A stretch of DNA of 64,000 bases from the NCBI RefSeq assembly GCF_900102055.1, contig NZ_FNBA01000002.1:682001-746000 (forward strand). Reading direction: 5' to 3'. The stretch is from Ulvibacter litoralis (GTDB lineage Bacteria > Bacteroidota > Bacteroidia > Flavobacteriales > Flavobacteriaceae). The position numbers were made by a program, and so were the translations under genes. Positions 26,832 through 35,255 of this stretch are shown here, piece by piece. The notes below the pieces were generated by a model, which was not told the origin of the DNA, searched no databases, and worked only from the letters and a program-made list of their open reading frames with translations. Positions within the stretch are counted from its first letter, which is position 1; every line of letters starts with the position of its first letter.

Positions 26832-28055
26832 TTAATCTGAAAACCGATAATACCCACATTTTAAATAAGTACCCTCTAAAAACGCAACAGGATGATCAAC
26901 ATCGTGTTGCGTTTTTAAGTATGTAGTAAATGTTCTCGATTGTTGTTTCAATACCGTTGCATTGATTTCAAAAAATACATCAGCTGTAATTCGAGACGAA
27001 CAAGACGCCAAAACCAATATCCCTTTTTTAGCAGTTAATTGAGTCCCTAACTGGGCTAGTTGTGTATATTTCTTTTTTGCAATTTCAATTTCTTTCTGAC
27101 TTTTCGCAAAGCTCGGCGGATCTATCACCACAACATCAAACGTTTTATGTGCTTTAATCAAAGCTCGCATTTCTTCAAAAGCATCGCCTGTAATGGTTGT
27201 ATGTGTTCCTGAATAGTCGTTCAACTGTCCATTTTCAAGTGCTATTTCTAGTGCTTGCTTACTGATATCCAAACTTGTAACTTCTTTGGCGCCACCTGCT
27301 AGAGCGTGTACCGAAAAACCTCCCGCATACGAAAATACATCGAGCACTTTTTTCCCTTCGGAAAGTTCTCCCACTCGTTTTCTGTTCGCGCGATGGTCTA
27401 GAAAGTATCCCGTTTTATGGCCTTTAATCACATTGGCTGAAAAGTTAACTCCGTGTTCTATAAACTGAACAACCTCGTTTTCTAATTTCCCGTAAATAAC
27501 ATGCCCGTCCTTCAGTCCGTACGCTTCTTTTTCTTGTAGTTTTCTACTCAATCGAAGTACAACACACTGAACATTTGAAACGGCTATTAAATGCTTCAGA
27601 ATTGTTTCAAAATAAGGAAACCAAATGGCCGAATATAGTTTTACAACCAACACATTATCATAGACATCGGCTATAAATCCTGGAAATCCGTCATTTTCAC
27701 CAAACAACAGTCGGTAACTATTGGTTTTGGTTTCTAACAATTCAGTTCGCAATGCGTAAGCAGCCGTAATTTTTTCAGAAAAGAAATCAGAATCTATGGT
27801 CGCTCCTCCTCCATGATGCAACATTTTAATACGAATGGGCGAATCAGGATCGTACAATCCAACGCCAATTGCTTTGTTTTTGGAATGACTAAAAATGATC
27901 GCAATATCTCCAGAAGCTCCTTCTTTATTGACTTTTTCGATACTATCGCTAAAAATCCACGGATGACCACTGCGCACATTGCGTTCGCCAGTCACCGATA
28001 GTTTTACGGCAAGTCTGTCGGGAGTAATTTCAGGAAATTGTGTGGTAAAAAACAT
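26832..28055 (-). CDS. Class I SAM-dependent rRNA methyltransferase, RlmI-like
   Basis: A protein of 407 residues. An N-terminal PUA-like RNA-binding domain (about 10-85, including SGHPWIFSDSIEKV) is followed by a linker and a Rossmann methyltransferase domain: HKTGYFLDHRANRKRV, GKKVLDVFSYAGGFSVHALA, and DVVVIDPPSFAKSQKEI. This is the architecture of RlmI, which makes 5-methylcytosine in 23S rRNA; the exact target here is not proven. Its start overlaps the TerC stop by one base (position 28055), indicating translational coupling at the end of the long leftward gene run. Confidence 0.88.
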   Translation of the reverse strand: MFFTTQFPEITPDRLAVKLSVTGERNVRSGHPWIFSDSIEKVNKEGASGDIAIIFSHSKNKAIGVGLYDPDSPIRIKMLHHGGGATIDSDFFSEKITAAYALRTELLETKTNSYRLLFGENDGFPGFIADVYDNVLVVKLYSAIWFPYFETILKHLIAVSNVQCVVLRLSRKLQEKEAYGLKDGHVIYGKLENEVVQFIEHGVNFSANVIKGHKTGYFLDHRANRKRVGELSEGKKVLDVFSYAGGFSVHALAGGAKEVTSLDISKQALEIALENGQLNDYSGTHTTITGDAFEEMRALIKAHKTFDVVVIDPPSFAKSQKEIEIAKKKYTQLAQLGTQLTAKKGILVLASCSSRITADVFFEINATVLKQQSRTFTTYLKTQHDVDHPVAFLEGTYLKCGYYRFSD

Positions 28056-28822
28056 TAAAGAGTTTTGTTTAAATTCTTCTGGTAACGTCCTTGAACAATG
28101 TCTACAATCACTAAGACGGCAATCACAAAGTAAAAAGTAGTTTTACTCATTGGAGTTATTTCGTTTCCGAAGAGCTTCATGTGTGCTAAATGTCCCCCTT
28201 CGGTAAGTAGCATCACTCCTACTATTAAAAGGATAAAAAGTCCTAAAACTTCATACATTCTGTTCTTTTTCAGAAATTCGGTCACTTTTCCAGCCAACCA
28301 AATCATCATCAAACCACCAATAACAATAGCAACTGCCATTACCCAAAATACATCGGTTAATGCAATTGCACCTAATATAGAGTCGAAAGAGAAGACTAAA
28401 TTCATAATCACGATGGAAGTAATAATCATTCCTATCGATTTGGGTTTTTTATTCCCTTCGGAAGTAACATCTAATGACATCATGTGTAAAATTTCTTTGA
28501 CAGCGGTGTACATAATAAAAATACCTCCAAACAATACGATAACACTATGTAAATTGAAAGATCCTTCAAAAAAGCTATTCCCATGAATCCCAAAAAAAGG
28601 ATCTTGAAAAAGGTCTATCAATCGCAATAAAACAAACAACAAGACAATTCGTAATACAATTGCGCCTCCAATTCCGATTTGACGTACCATTTTCTGCTTT
28701 TCAATGGGAGCCCGTTTCGATTCTAAAGAGATGTAAAGTAGATTGTCTAGTCCTAAAACCGCTTGTAGCAGTGTTAATAAGATAAGGGTGATAAAATTTT
28801 CCGCAGTAAATAATGCTTCCAT
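28055..28822 (-). CDS. TerC-family integral membrane protein
   Basis: A protein of 255 residues with about seven hydrophobic helices. It has the family's conserved acidic membrane motifs LLQAVLGLDNLLYI near the start and VFSFDSILGAIALTDVFWVM in the middle. TerC/Alx-type proteins are linked to metal (notably manganese) export and tellurite or pH stress. It starts 13 bases after the ACP stop and overlaps the methyltransferase gene by one base, so it is cotranscribed with the polyketide cluster. Whether that reflects function or only position is unclear. Confidence 0.88.
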   Translation of the reverse strand: MEALFTAENFITLILLTLLQAVLGLDNLLYISLESKRAPIEKQKMVRQIGIGGAIVLRIVLLFVLLRLIDLFQDPFFGIHGNSFFEGSFNLHSVIVLFGGIFIMYTAVKEILHMMSLDVTSEGNKKPKSIGMIITSIVIMNLVFSFDSILGAIALTDVFWVMAVAIVIGGLMMIWLAGKVTEFLKKNRMYEVLGLFILLIVGVMLLTEGGHLAHMKLFGNEITPMSKTTFYFVIAVLVIVDIVQGRYQKNLNKTL

Positions 28823-28835
28823 AAAATTGATAAGG

Positions 28836-29090
28836 TTACTTAGTGGTTATTTTTTTCTGAATAATAGTAATGGCATCCTGGACAGTATGTAGCTGCTCCA
28901 TATCTTCATTTGCAAATACAATACTGAAAGTATCCTCTACATCAAGGACGATATCGACAAGATGTGCCGAATTTATATTCAATTCTCCAGTAAGGTCACT
29001 TTTCAACTGAATCTCATCAGGAGACACGTCGTCAGGTAGATACAAGGTTATAATCGGTACTAATTGATCAAAAATTTCTTCTGAAGTCAT
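28836..29090 (-). CDS. Acyl carrier protein of the type III polyketide cluster
   Basis: A protein of 84 residues, acidic, with the four-helix ACP pattern. The phosphopantetheine attachment serine is Ser41 in LNINSAHLVDIV; the usual DSL reads NSA here, so this is a divergent, pathway-specific carrier rather than the housekeeping ACP. It starts 5 bases after the ketosynthase stop. It presumably carries the acyl chain extended by that ketosynthase and the hotdog dehydratase. An alternative is amino acid/alkanoate carriage, less likely given the neighbours. Confidence 0.85.
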   Translation of the reverse strand: MTSEEIFDQLVPIITLYLPDDVSPDEIQLKSDLTGELNINSAHLVDIVLDVEDTFSIVFANEDMEQLHTVQDAITIIQKKITTK

Positions 29091-29095
29091 TGAAA

Positions 29096-30373
29096 CTAAT
29101 TTTTTTTAAAGATAACACACGCATTCACATCACCAAAACCAAAACTAGCTTTTGCTGCAATTTGTATTTTCGTGTCTATTTTCACTCTAGGAATTCGCGA
29201 CGCAGCTATCAGATTAGTAATCTCTGGATGGATATCGTTACAGTTCACATTTGGAAATACAAAATCATGTTGCATTTGCAAAATCGTTGAAACCGCTTCA
29301 ATACTACCACTAGCAGCCAAACAATGCCCTACCATTCCCTTTAGCGAATTGATATATGGAAAGTCAGTTCCGCTTCGGTCCAATGCCTTGCACCAGTTTT
29401 CAACCTCTAACGCATCTTTTGTAGTGGCTGTTAAGTGTCCGTTTATATAGTCTATTTCTTTTCCTGTAATATTCGCATCTTGTAAAGCAGCTTTTATACA
29501 GGCAATAACAGCTTTGCTATTGGGAGCCGTCATACTGCCTTCACCTCTTTGTCCGCCACTATTTACAGCGCCCCCCAATACTTCCGCATAAATAGTAGCG
29601 CCACGAGCTTCAGCACTTTCTAACGATTCTAACAATAGCGCACCTGCACCACTTCCGGGTACAAATCCGCTCGCTGTTTCACTCATAGGTCGGGATGCTT
29701 CTCGTGGCGTATCGTTGTGTTTATAGGTAGTAACTTTCATGGCGTCAAAACCACCCCAGATATAAGGACCGTCTTCACCCGTGCTTCCGCAGAGCATTTG
29801 TTTTGCCTTTCCGGCCACAATACGCTCATACCCCAGTAAAATAGCTTCTGTTCCTGTGGCGCAGGCTGCCGAATTAGTTGTAACGCTATTTCCAGCACCA
29901 ATCATTCCGCTTAAATAAGCACTCACACCACTTGCCATGGTTTGTGCAACAGCTGTACTTCCAAGACGTCGTACATTGCCTTCGTCCAATTGATAAATGG
30001 ATTCTCTAAATTTATCCACACCACTTGTTGCGACGCCGAATACGATTCCTAAGTCCCATAAAGGATCTTCCTCTTTTTCTGGAGGGACAATTCCAGCGTT
30101 TTGAATGGCTTCCATTCCGGCCAAGACACCATATAAAATTCCATTGCTATTAAAGTTTCGCAATTGCAATGGTGTAAAATATTCTAGTTTCTTTTCTTCG
30201 GAAATAAATGGTACTCCACCTACTTGACATGAAAAATGTAAGTCTTTAAGTGTTTGATAAAACTGAACACCCGAAACACCTGTAAATAAGGATTTTGTAA
30301 AATTTGAAATTCCTATTCCGTTGGGGGAAATGACACCCAATCCTGTAACAACAACTCTTGGTTTATTCTGCAT
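29096..30373 (-). CDS. Beta-ketoacyl-ACP synthase (FabF-like)
   Basis: A protein of 425 residues with a complete thiolase-fold condensing enzyme triad: Cys171 in TNSAACATGTEA, His313 in YINGHLTATTKDALE and His350 in KGMVGHCLAASG. The length fits FabF/KAS II. It elongates acyl-ACP in the cytoplasm. Lying between its own ACP and a FabZ-like dehydratase, it is probably dedicated to making the starter chain for the type III polyketide synthase, rather than bulk fatty acids (inference). Confidence 0.93.
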   Translation of the reverse strand: MQNKPRVVVTGLGVISPNGIGISNFTKSLFTGVSGVQFYQTLKDLHFSCQVGGVPFISEEKKLEYFTPLQLRNFNSNGILYGVLAGMEAIQNAGIVPPEKEEDPLWDLGIVFGVATSGVDKFRESIYQLDEGNVRRLGSTAVAQTMASGVSAYLSGMIGAGNSVTTNSAACATGTEAILLGYERIVAGKAKQMLCGSTGEDGPYIWGGFDAMKVTTYKHNDTPREASRPMSETASGFVPGSGAGALLLESLESAEARGATIYAEVLGGAVNSGGQRGEGSMTAPNSKAVIACIKAALQDANITGKEIDYINGHLTATTKDALEVENWCKALDRSGTDFPYINSLKGMVGHCLAASGSIEAVSTILQMQHDFVFPNVNCNDIHPEITNLIAASRIPRVKIDTKIQIAAKASFGFGDVNACVIFKKN

Positions 30374-30437
30374 AGAGGTGATTCATTTATTTTGTTTAAT
30401 GCATATTTTTAATTCCTTCTGAAGCCTTTCAAATTTA

Positions 30438-30875
30438 TTACAGTTTTACCATTCCGCTGATGTTTCCTTTGCAGACAATCTCGTTTGCTTCATTGTACAT
30501 GGTAACTTTACATTTCAATTTATTAAATCTAAAATACTCTTTTTCAGAAACCACTCGAACGGTTTCTTCCGGAAAAACGGCTTTGTAAAAATCGACTTGG
30601 GTACTGCTTAATGCTAGTTGCGCTTTTTCCGAAGTATTTTTCTGTGTTAGATAGATGCCAAGACACACAACCCCTATTTGCGCCATACATTCGGTTAAAA
30701 TCACACCTGGCGTTACAGGATTGTTTTTAAAATGTCCTTCATAGAAATACGAATCTTTCGAAAACGTATAGCTACCTTCTGCGCCATTTTCAGAAACAGA
30801 ATGCAGCGTATTGACAAACAAAAAAGGTTCAGAATACGGTAAGGCGTCTATAATTTGTTGAAAATGGGCTTGCAT
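30438..30875 (-). CDS. FabZ-like 3-hydroxyacyl-ACP dehydratase (hotdog fold)
   Basis: A protein of 145 residues with a single hotdog domain and the FabZ active-site helix HFKNNPVTPGVILTECMAQ (catalytic His and Glu both present). It would dehydrate 3-hydroxyacyl-ACP in chain extension. It starts 3 bases after the polyketide synthase stop. The 64 bases down to the ketosynthase start are the longest gap within the cluster. No ketoreductase or enoyl reductase gene is present here, so those steps must be borrowed from primary metabolism. Confidence 0.87.
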   Translation of the reverse strand: MQAHFQQIIDALPYSEPFLFVNTLHSVSENGAEGSYTFSKDSYFYEGHFKNNPVTPGVILTECMAQIGVVCLGIYLTQKNTSEKAQLALSSTQVDFYKAVFPEETVRVVSEKEYFRFNKLKCKVTMYNEANEIVCKGNISGMVKL

Positions 30876-30878
30876 TCG

Positions 30879-31931
30879 TTAAAACTCTAATAAGATTCGT
30901 TGTGCCGAAAATCCGGGGCCAAAACTCAATAACAATCCTTGTTCTCCTTTCGGAATATCTTTGTTTAAAAATCGCTCTAACACAAACAATACCGTCGCAC
31001 TGCTCATGTTTCCATACAGTCTTAGTACTTCTTTAGTATCGTCAATATTTTTACCCAAGCTTCCGAAGAGCGCCTCTACTGTTTGCACAATTTTTTTACC
31101 ACCAGGATGGAATATTAAATGTTCAATATTTTCAATAGATGTATTATTTTTCTCCAAAAAAGGATGTACAATCTTCGGAAAGTGATCTGAAATTTGCTGC
31201 GGCACTTCCTTATCTAATATCATCTGAAGCCCTGTATTTACTAATTTAAAGCCCATTAAATCTGTAGCATTGTAAAAATGATACATTTCCTGTCCTAAAA
31301 TCTCAGGTCCTTTATCATCGTCATGCGACGAAAGTAAGACACAAGCCGCGCCATCTCCAAATATCGCAGCACTCACAATGTTCACCATCGAAAAATCTTC
31401 CAATTGAAAAGTAGCGGTAGGTGCTTCAATAGCAACTACGGCAGCTCGTTTTCCGGGATTCGCTTTTAAAAAATTGGTGGCGTAAATCATTCCAGAAACA
31501 CCTGCTGCACAACCCATTTCGGTCACGGGAAGCCGCACCACATCTTGTCGCATGTTCAAATCGTTGATTAAATAGGCATCTACGGACGGAATCATAATTC
31601 CGGTGCAACTTACCGTGATGATGAAATCGATGGCTGTAGCCTCCCAGTTTGCCTTTTGAAGCGCCTTTTCAAGCACCTGCTTTCCTAAATTTTTAACTTC
31701 CCGAGTGTAAATGTCGTTTCGGGCTTCAAAACTCGGATTGGTAAATACTTCTATAGGATCCATGATAGAATAACGGCGATCTACCCCTGCTCCTTCAAAT
31801 ATCTTTATCACTTTTCGCTGAAACCGCTCGTCCTGCTCGTGCATCCATTGTTTTACAAACGGAATTATTTCGGAGGTATTCCTCGAATGTGGCGGTAATT
31901 GCGTAGCAACTGTTGTTATTTTTACACTCAT
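30879..31931 (-). CDS. Type III polyketide synthase (chalcone synthase-like)
   Basis: A protein of 350 residues from the ATG at 31931 (MSVKITTVATQLPPHSRN), which forms an ATGA overlap with the methyltransferase stop. A longer frame to 31976 would overlap by 49 bases and is less likely. The catalytic triad is Cys141 (TEMGCAAGVSG), His275 (LIFHPGGKK) and Asn308 (LYGNMSSATV). Such homodimers extend an acyl starter with malonyl-CoA and cyclise it to pyrones, resorcinols or naphthalenes. The flanking methyltransferase and flavoprotein resemble the Streptomyces SrsA-SrsB-SrsC order for methylated, hydroxylated alkylresorcinols. A phenolic lipid is therefore the best product guess. Confidence 0.92.
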   Translation of the reverse strand: MSVKITTVATQLPPHSRNTSEIIPFVKQWMHEQDERFQRKVIKIFEGAGVDRRYSIMDPIEVFTNPSFEARNDIYTREVKNLGKQVLEKALQKANWEATAIDFIITVSCTGIMIPSVDAYLINDLNMRQDVVRLPVTEMGCAAGVSGMIYATNFLKANPGKRAAVVAIEAPTATFQLEDFSMVNIVSAAIFGDGAACVLLSSHDDDKGPEILGQEMYHFYNATDLMGFKLVNTGLQMILDKEVPQQISDHFPKIVHPFLEKNNTSIENIEHLIFHPGGKKIVQTVEALFGSLGKNIDDTKEVLRLYGNMSSATVLFVLERFLNKDIPKGEQGLLLSFGPGFSAQRILLEF

Positions 31932-32647
31932 GTATTTTTTTTGAGAATCCATTGGTAGCGAAATGCCCATTTCCAACGAATTGTAGATGTACTGTTTTTA
32001 ATAGCTTCGGAACGTTGCACGAGTTCTTTTTTACGGAATCCGCTCGCGACTGAAACCAAGCCATCGTAACGTGCAATCTTTGTTTTTAAAAAGATATGAC
32101 TAAAAACTGAAAACAACCAAAAAGCAAGGCGGTTTCTTTGAAGGTCGTTTACTACCGTACCTAATGTTGCTTTCGATTGAAGCCTATTGACCAATACTTC
32201 TATCTCTGAATTTGAAAAATGATGCAGAAACAGCGTACACAAACAAATATCAAAGGTTACTTCGGAAAGTGCTTCGGAAAACACGTCTAGTTGTTGGTAG
32301 CTTATATTCTGAAAGTCTTTAGAGCGTTGTTTGGCTTCTTCTAAAATAAATGCATTGGCATCTACGCCTATTAATTGAAATTGATATCCTTCTGAAGCAG
32401 CAAAGCGCGCGCACTGCCGAAGCATTTCACCGTCGCCACAACCCACATCTAAGATTGTAATGGTTTGTGTTTTTGGAATGTTACTTAACAAGGTTTCAAT
32501 ACCCTCCAGTGTTATTTGATTTCCACCGAGCCATTTGTTTACGATTTGTAAATCGGTAAGGAGTCGTTTCATTTCAGTGCCTTGCAGCATGAAATCGTCC
32601 ATTAATTCTGGTTGTGTCGATCGTTTGGTGGCTGAAAAATAGATCAT
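31928..32647 (-). CDS. Class I SAM-dependent methyltransferase of polyketide cluster
   Basis: A protein of 239 residues. SAM-binding motif I is TITILDVGCGDGEMLRQCAR, followed by LIGVDANAFILEEAK and FDICLCTLFLHHFSNSEIE. The C-terminus is less conserved. It overlaps the flavoprotein gene by 4 bases upstream and the polyketide synthase by 4 bases downstream, so the three are translationally coupled. It likely methylates the ring or a hydroxyl of the polyketide product. This is inferred from context; the sequence alone does not tell C- from O-methylation. Confidence 0.88.
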   Translation of the reverse strand: MIYFSATKRSTQPELMDDFMLQGTEMKRLLTDLQIVNKWLGGNQITLEGIETLLSNIPKTQTITILDVGCGDGEMLRQCARFAASEGYQFQLIGVDANAFILEEAKQRSKDFQNISYQQLDVFSEALSEVTFDICLCTLFLHHFSNSEIEVLVNRLQSKATLGTVVNDLQRNRLAFWLFSVFSHIFLKTKIARYDGLVSVASGFRKKELVQRSEAIKNSTSTIRWKWAFRYQWILKKNT

Positions 32648-33768
32648 ACAAGTGGCGCTCCGTGCGTTTTTTTAATAATACTTGGTACTATGGAAGGAAA
32701 CAGTTTTGCTACTGAAAACCCTACGGAAGTAGCCGTTGGATGTAACAATAGTTTCTGTATTTTTCTTCCTGTGTGTAAACGCTTCAGAAAGGTCTGATTC
32801 CATAAAAGAGTGTAAGTGTTTTCTAAAGCTTCTCTATCTTTAGTTCCGTTCTTGCGGTGTTTGAGATAAGTTTCAGCAAAAATCTTGGCGCTATGTATCG
32901 CCATCGCCATTCCATTGCCACAAAGCGGATGAATTAACCCAGCGCTATCGCCTACCATAAAAATATGATGTTCTACTGGTTGCTTGACTTGAAAAGAGAT
33001 TTGACTAATGGTTAGCGGTTTTTCAAATAAGGGTGTTGCTGTGTTGTAAAATTGCTTCAAATGTGGATTTTTAGACAAAACAGCCGCTTCAAAATCGGGA
33101 ATGTTTCCGAAGCGTTTAAAAGATTCATACGTAGTTAAATAGCACGCATTTACCGCGTTTGTTTCCGTTCGTGAGAGTCCGCAGTATCCACCTTTAAAAT
33201 TATGTAGTCCTACGGTATCATTAGAAAAATCAGCTTTGTAATGGGCTTTTACCGCCAACCAAGGTGACTTCTGTTGCATAAATGGGCGGTGCAATGCAGT
33301 ATCAATGTTCGATCGCTTTCCGAAGGCGCCTACCACATATTCAGCAGTAAAAACCTGTTTGGTAAGTGTAGAAACTTGAAAATTCGTGTTGAAATCGATA
33401 TTTTCAACAGTGTCAAATAGGATATCAATATTGGACGAAACCGCTTCGTACAATAGGTTATCCAATGCAAAACGACTCATTCCGAAGCCACCAAGCGGTA
33501 ATTTAGTGCTAAGCAACGTTCCTGTTTTAGAGCTTATTTCGAAATTGGTGATTTTTTTAGCTCCAAACTGAAATGGATCAATCTCCAAACTATTTAAATA
33601 CGGAAGGACCTCGTTCGAAACATATTCGCCACAAACCTTATGATGCGGATACGACTGTTTTTCAATAAGTAAGACTTTACAATCGTGTTTCGATAAATGC
33701 AAAGCACAGCTAAGACCTGCGAGTCCGCCGCCTACAATTAAAACATCATACGTATTGGTTTGGGTCAT
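32644..33768 (-). CDS. FAD-dependent oxidoreductase of polyketide cluster
   Basis: A protein of 374 residues. The FAD-binding Rossmann motif is VLIVGGGLAGLSCALHLSK at the N-terminus, with HHKVCGEYVSNEV nearby. The second FAD motif FMVGDSAGLIHPLCGNGMA is near residue 270. This is the geranylgeranyl-reductase/aromatic hydroxylase-like flavoprotein group. In a type III PKS setting it probably hydroxylates or oxidises the aromatic ring, possibly to a quinone (inference). It is the first gene of an eight-gene leftward run (flavoprotein, methyltransferase, PKS, dehydratase, KS, ACP, TerC, RlmI-like). The ATG overlaps the palindrome ACTTTAAAGT (33769-33778). Confidence 0.88.
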   Translation of the reverse strand: MTQTNTYDVLIVGGGLAGLSCALHLSKHDCKVLLIEKQSYPHHKVCGEYVSNEVLPYLNSLEIDPFQFGAKKITNFEISSKTGTLLSTKLPLGGFGMSRFALDNLLYEAVSSNIDILFDTVENIDFNTNFQVSTLTKQVFTAEYVVGAFGKRSNIDTALHRPFMQQKSPWLAVKAHYKADFSNDTVGLHNFKGGYCGLSRTETNAVNACYLTTYESFKRFGNIPDFEAAVLSKNPHLKQFYNTATPLFEKPLTISQISFQVKQPVEHHIFMVGDSAGLIHPLCGNGMAMAIHSAKIFAETYLKHRKNGTKDREALENTYTLLWNQTFLKRLHTGRKIQKLLLHPTATSVGFSVAKLFPSIVPSIIKKTHGAPLV

Positions 33769-33797
33769 ACTTTAAAGTACGCAGTAATTATTGATAT

Positions 33798-33832
33798 AAA
33801 AAAATCCCGTTATCAAATAGTTTGACAACGGG
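33798..33832 (-). terminator. Terminator after the OmpA-like lipoprotein gene
   Basis: Read on the minus strand: CCCGTTGTCAAA, loop CTA, TTTGATAACGGG (33806-33832), 11 of 12 positions paired, followed by A then seven T. It separates the lipoprotein operon from the polyketide cluster. Confidence 0.88.
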
Positions 33833-33856
33833 ACTGTAATTTATTAGTTAAAAGAA

Positions 33857-34567
33857 TTAGTTTCCACCAGCTTCTTTTTCTGCTTCTTTCTTCATTTTTT
33901 CGTTAGGTACAATCGCGATGTTTACACGACGGTTTTTAGCACGCCCCTCTGGAGTTGAATTGTCAGCTACAGGAGTTTGTTCCCCATACCAGTTCGTAGT
34001 AAAACGACTTGCGCTTAGTCCTTTGGTTGCTGTAAAATAGTTTGTTACTGCGTTTGCTCTACGCTCAGACAACAACATGTTAGAAGCATCTTGACCTACG
34101 CTATCTGTATGTCCTACGACTAAAACGTTGGTATCTGGATACTCTCTTAAAATATTTGTAAGCTTGTCTAAATTGGCTTGCGAAGCAGCATTAATGTTGT
34201 ATTTCGCAGTGTCAAAATAAACTCCACTATTCTCATCAAAAGTAATTACGATACCATCGTCTACACGAATCACTTCTGCTCCTGGTAATTCTTCTTCAAT
34301 TTTTTGAGCCTGCTTGTCCATTTTGTTACCAATAAGAACACCGGCACCACCACCAACAACACCACCAATAACAGCTCCTAATTCACCATTACCACCTTTT
34401 CCAATGTTGTTTCCTAAGATAGCCCCTAAAACGGCACCCCCAGCAGCACCAATAACAGCACCTTTTTGTTTATTATTTGCATTTTGAGTTGCTTCACAGC
34501 TACTAAATCCTACTAATAAGGTTAGTGCTAATGTTGCTATAGATATTCTTTTAATAAGTGTTTTCAT
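33857..34567 (-). CDS. OmpA-family lipoprotein with glycine zipper
   Basis: A protein of 236 residues. A lipoprotein signal with lipobox LLVGFSSC (Cys26) is followed by a Gly-zipper region (about 36-80: GAVIGAAGGAVLGAILGNN, LGAVIGGVVGGGAGVLIG). The OmpA peptidoglycan-binding domain is at about 110-225 (VYFDTAKYNINAASQANLDK, VVGHTDSVGQDASNMLLSERR, KNRRVNI). It is outer-membrane anchored and binds cell wall. Its start shares one base with the stop of the lipocalin-like lipoprotein gene upstream, so the two are an operon, a pairing seen repeatedly in flavobacteria as I recall. Confidence 0.92.
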   Translation of the reverse strand: MKTLIKRISIATLALTLLVGFSSCEATQNANNKQKGAVIGAAGGAVLGAILGNNIGKGGNGELGAVIGGVVGGGAGVLIGNKMDKQAQKIEEELPGAEVIRVDDGIVITFDENSGVYFDTAKYNINAASQANLDKLTNILREYPDTNVLVVGHTDSVGQDASNMLLSERRANAVTNYFTATKGLSASRFTTNWYGEQTPVADNSTPEGRAKNRRVNIAIVPNEKMKKEAEKEAGGN

Positions 34568-35046
34568 TATTCTATTGTTTTAGAAAAGTTCATAAAAATT
34601 GTGAAAGGTTTTCCGTCTAAAGAAACGGTTTGTTGCCATTGCATTGAAGATTCAGTCAATTGCGCTAGTTGTACTCTGAATCCGCTATTGGTATCAGATT
34701 TACCTTTCGTATTGGTTGGTTTTAATAAGAAATCATACAATCCTGTTTCCTTATCAATTTCTTGTACTGTAAAGATGAAATTACGATCACCAGTAGCGCA
34801 ATCGGTATCGTTTACCGTATAAATCCCAGAATTGTTATTAGGGATAAATCGCCACGTAGTACCTTCGAAACAGTCTTTTGTGACATCGTTAAAAATAGTG
34901 ACATCAAAAGTTCCAGTTTCACTGTACGATATTGCGTCAAGTGTCCAATTTCCTTTCAATACTTTTTTTGATTGAATAACAGTTTTTGGAGTTCCACAGG
35001 CTACTAAAAGTAACAGAGCTGTGGAAAATAACAGTAATTTTTTCAT
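34567..35046 (-). CDS. Lipocalin-like lipoprotein
   Basis: A protein of 159 residues with a lipoprotein signal (MKKLLLFSTALLLLVACG, Cys17). A small beta-barrel resembling the lipocalin-like domain of Bacteroidota lipoproteins follows, with landmarks KGNWTLDAISYSE, CFEGTTWRFIPNNNSGIY and SMQWQQTVSLDGKPF. It is likely a periplasm-facing binding protein of unknown ligand, cotranscribed with the OmpA-type lipoprotein. Confidence 0.83.
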   Translation of the reverse strand: MKKLLLFSTALLLLVACGTPKTVIQSKKVLKGNWTLDAISYSETGTFDVTIFNDVTKDCFEGTTWRFIPNNNSGIYTVNDTDCATGDRNFIFTVQEIDKETGLYDFLLKPTNTKGKSDTNSGFRVQLAQLTESSMQWQQTVSLDGKPFTIFMNFSKTIE

Positions 35047-35255
35047 AGGGTTATGAGGTTTAATGGTTGTTAAAAATGCATTGATTTATTGCGGGAATGC
35101 CGTAACTTAATGTACATATTATACATACATAAAATCAGAAAACCACAGCGCTAAATAAGAATGCAATTTTGATGGTTTATTAATAATTAATAGCACGAAA
35201 TTACACGTTATTAGTGGTATTACACAAGTATTTGTCTAAAGTTTAACAGCAAATG

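Noticed and set aside
28179-28586. Plus-strand frame of 135 codons opposite the TerC gene
   Set aside because: A shadow of a membrane protein gene; isoleucine- and proline-rich translation without features, while TerC motifs are intact.
31932-31976. Upstream ATG for the type III polyketide synthase giving 15 extra residues
   Set aside because: The ATG at 31931 forms a standard 4-base overlap with the methyltransferase and begins at the conserved N-terminus.
31795-32076. Alternative minus-strand frame across the PKS/methyltransferase junction
   Set aside because: It overlaps two well-supported genes with intact catalytic motifs and has no recognisable features.
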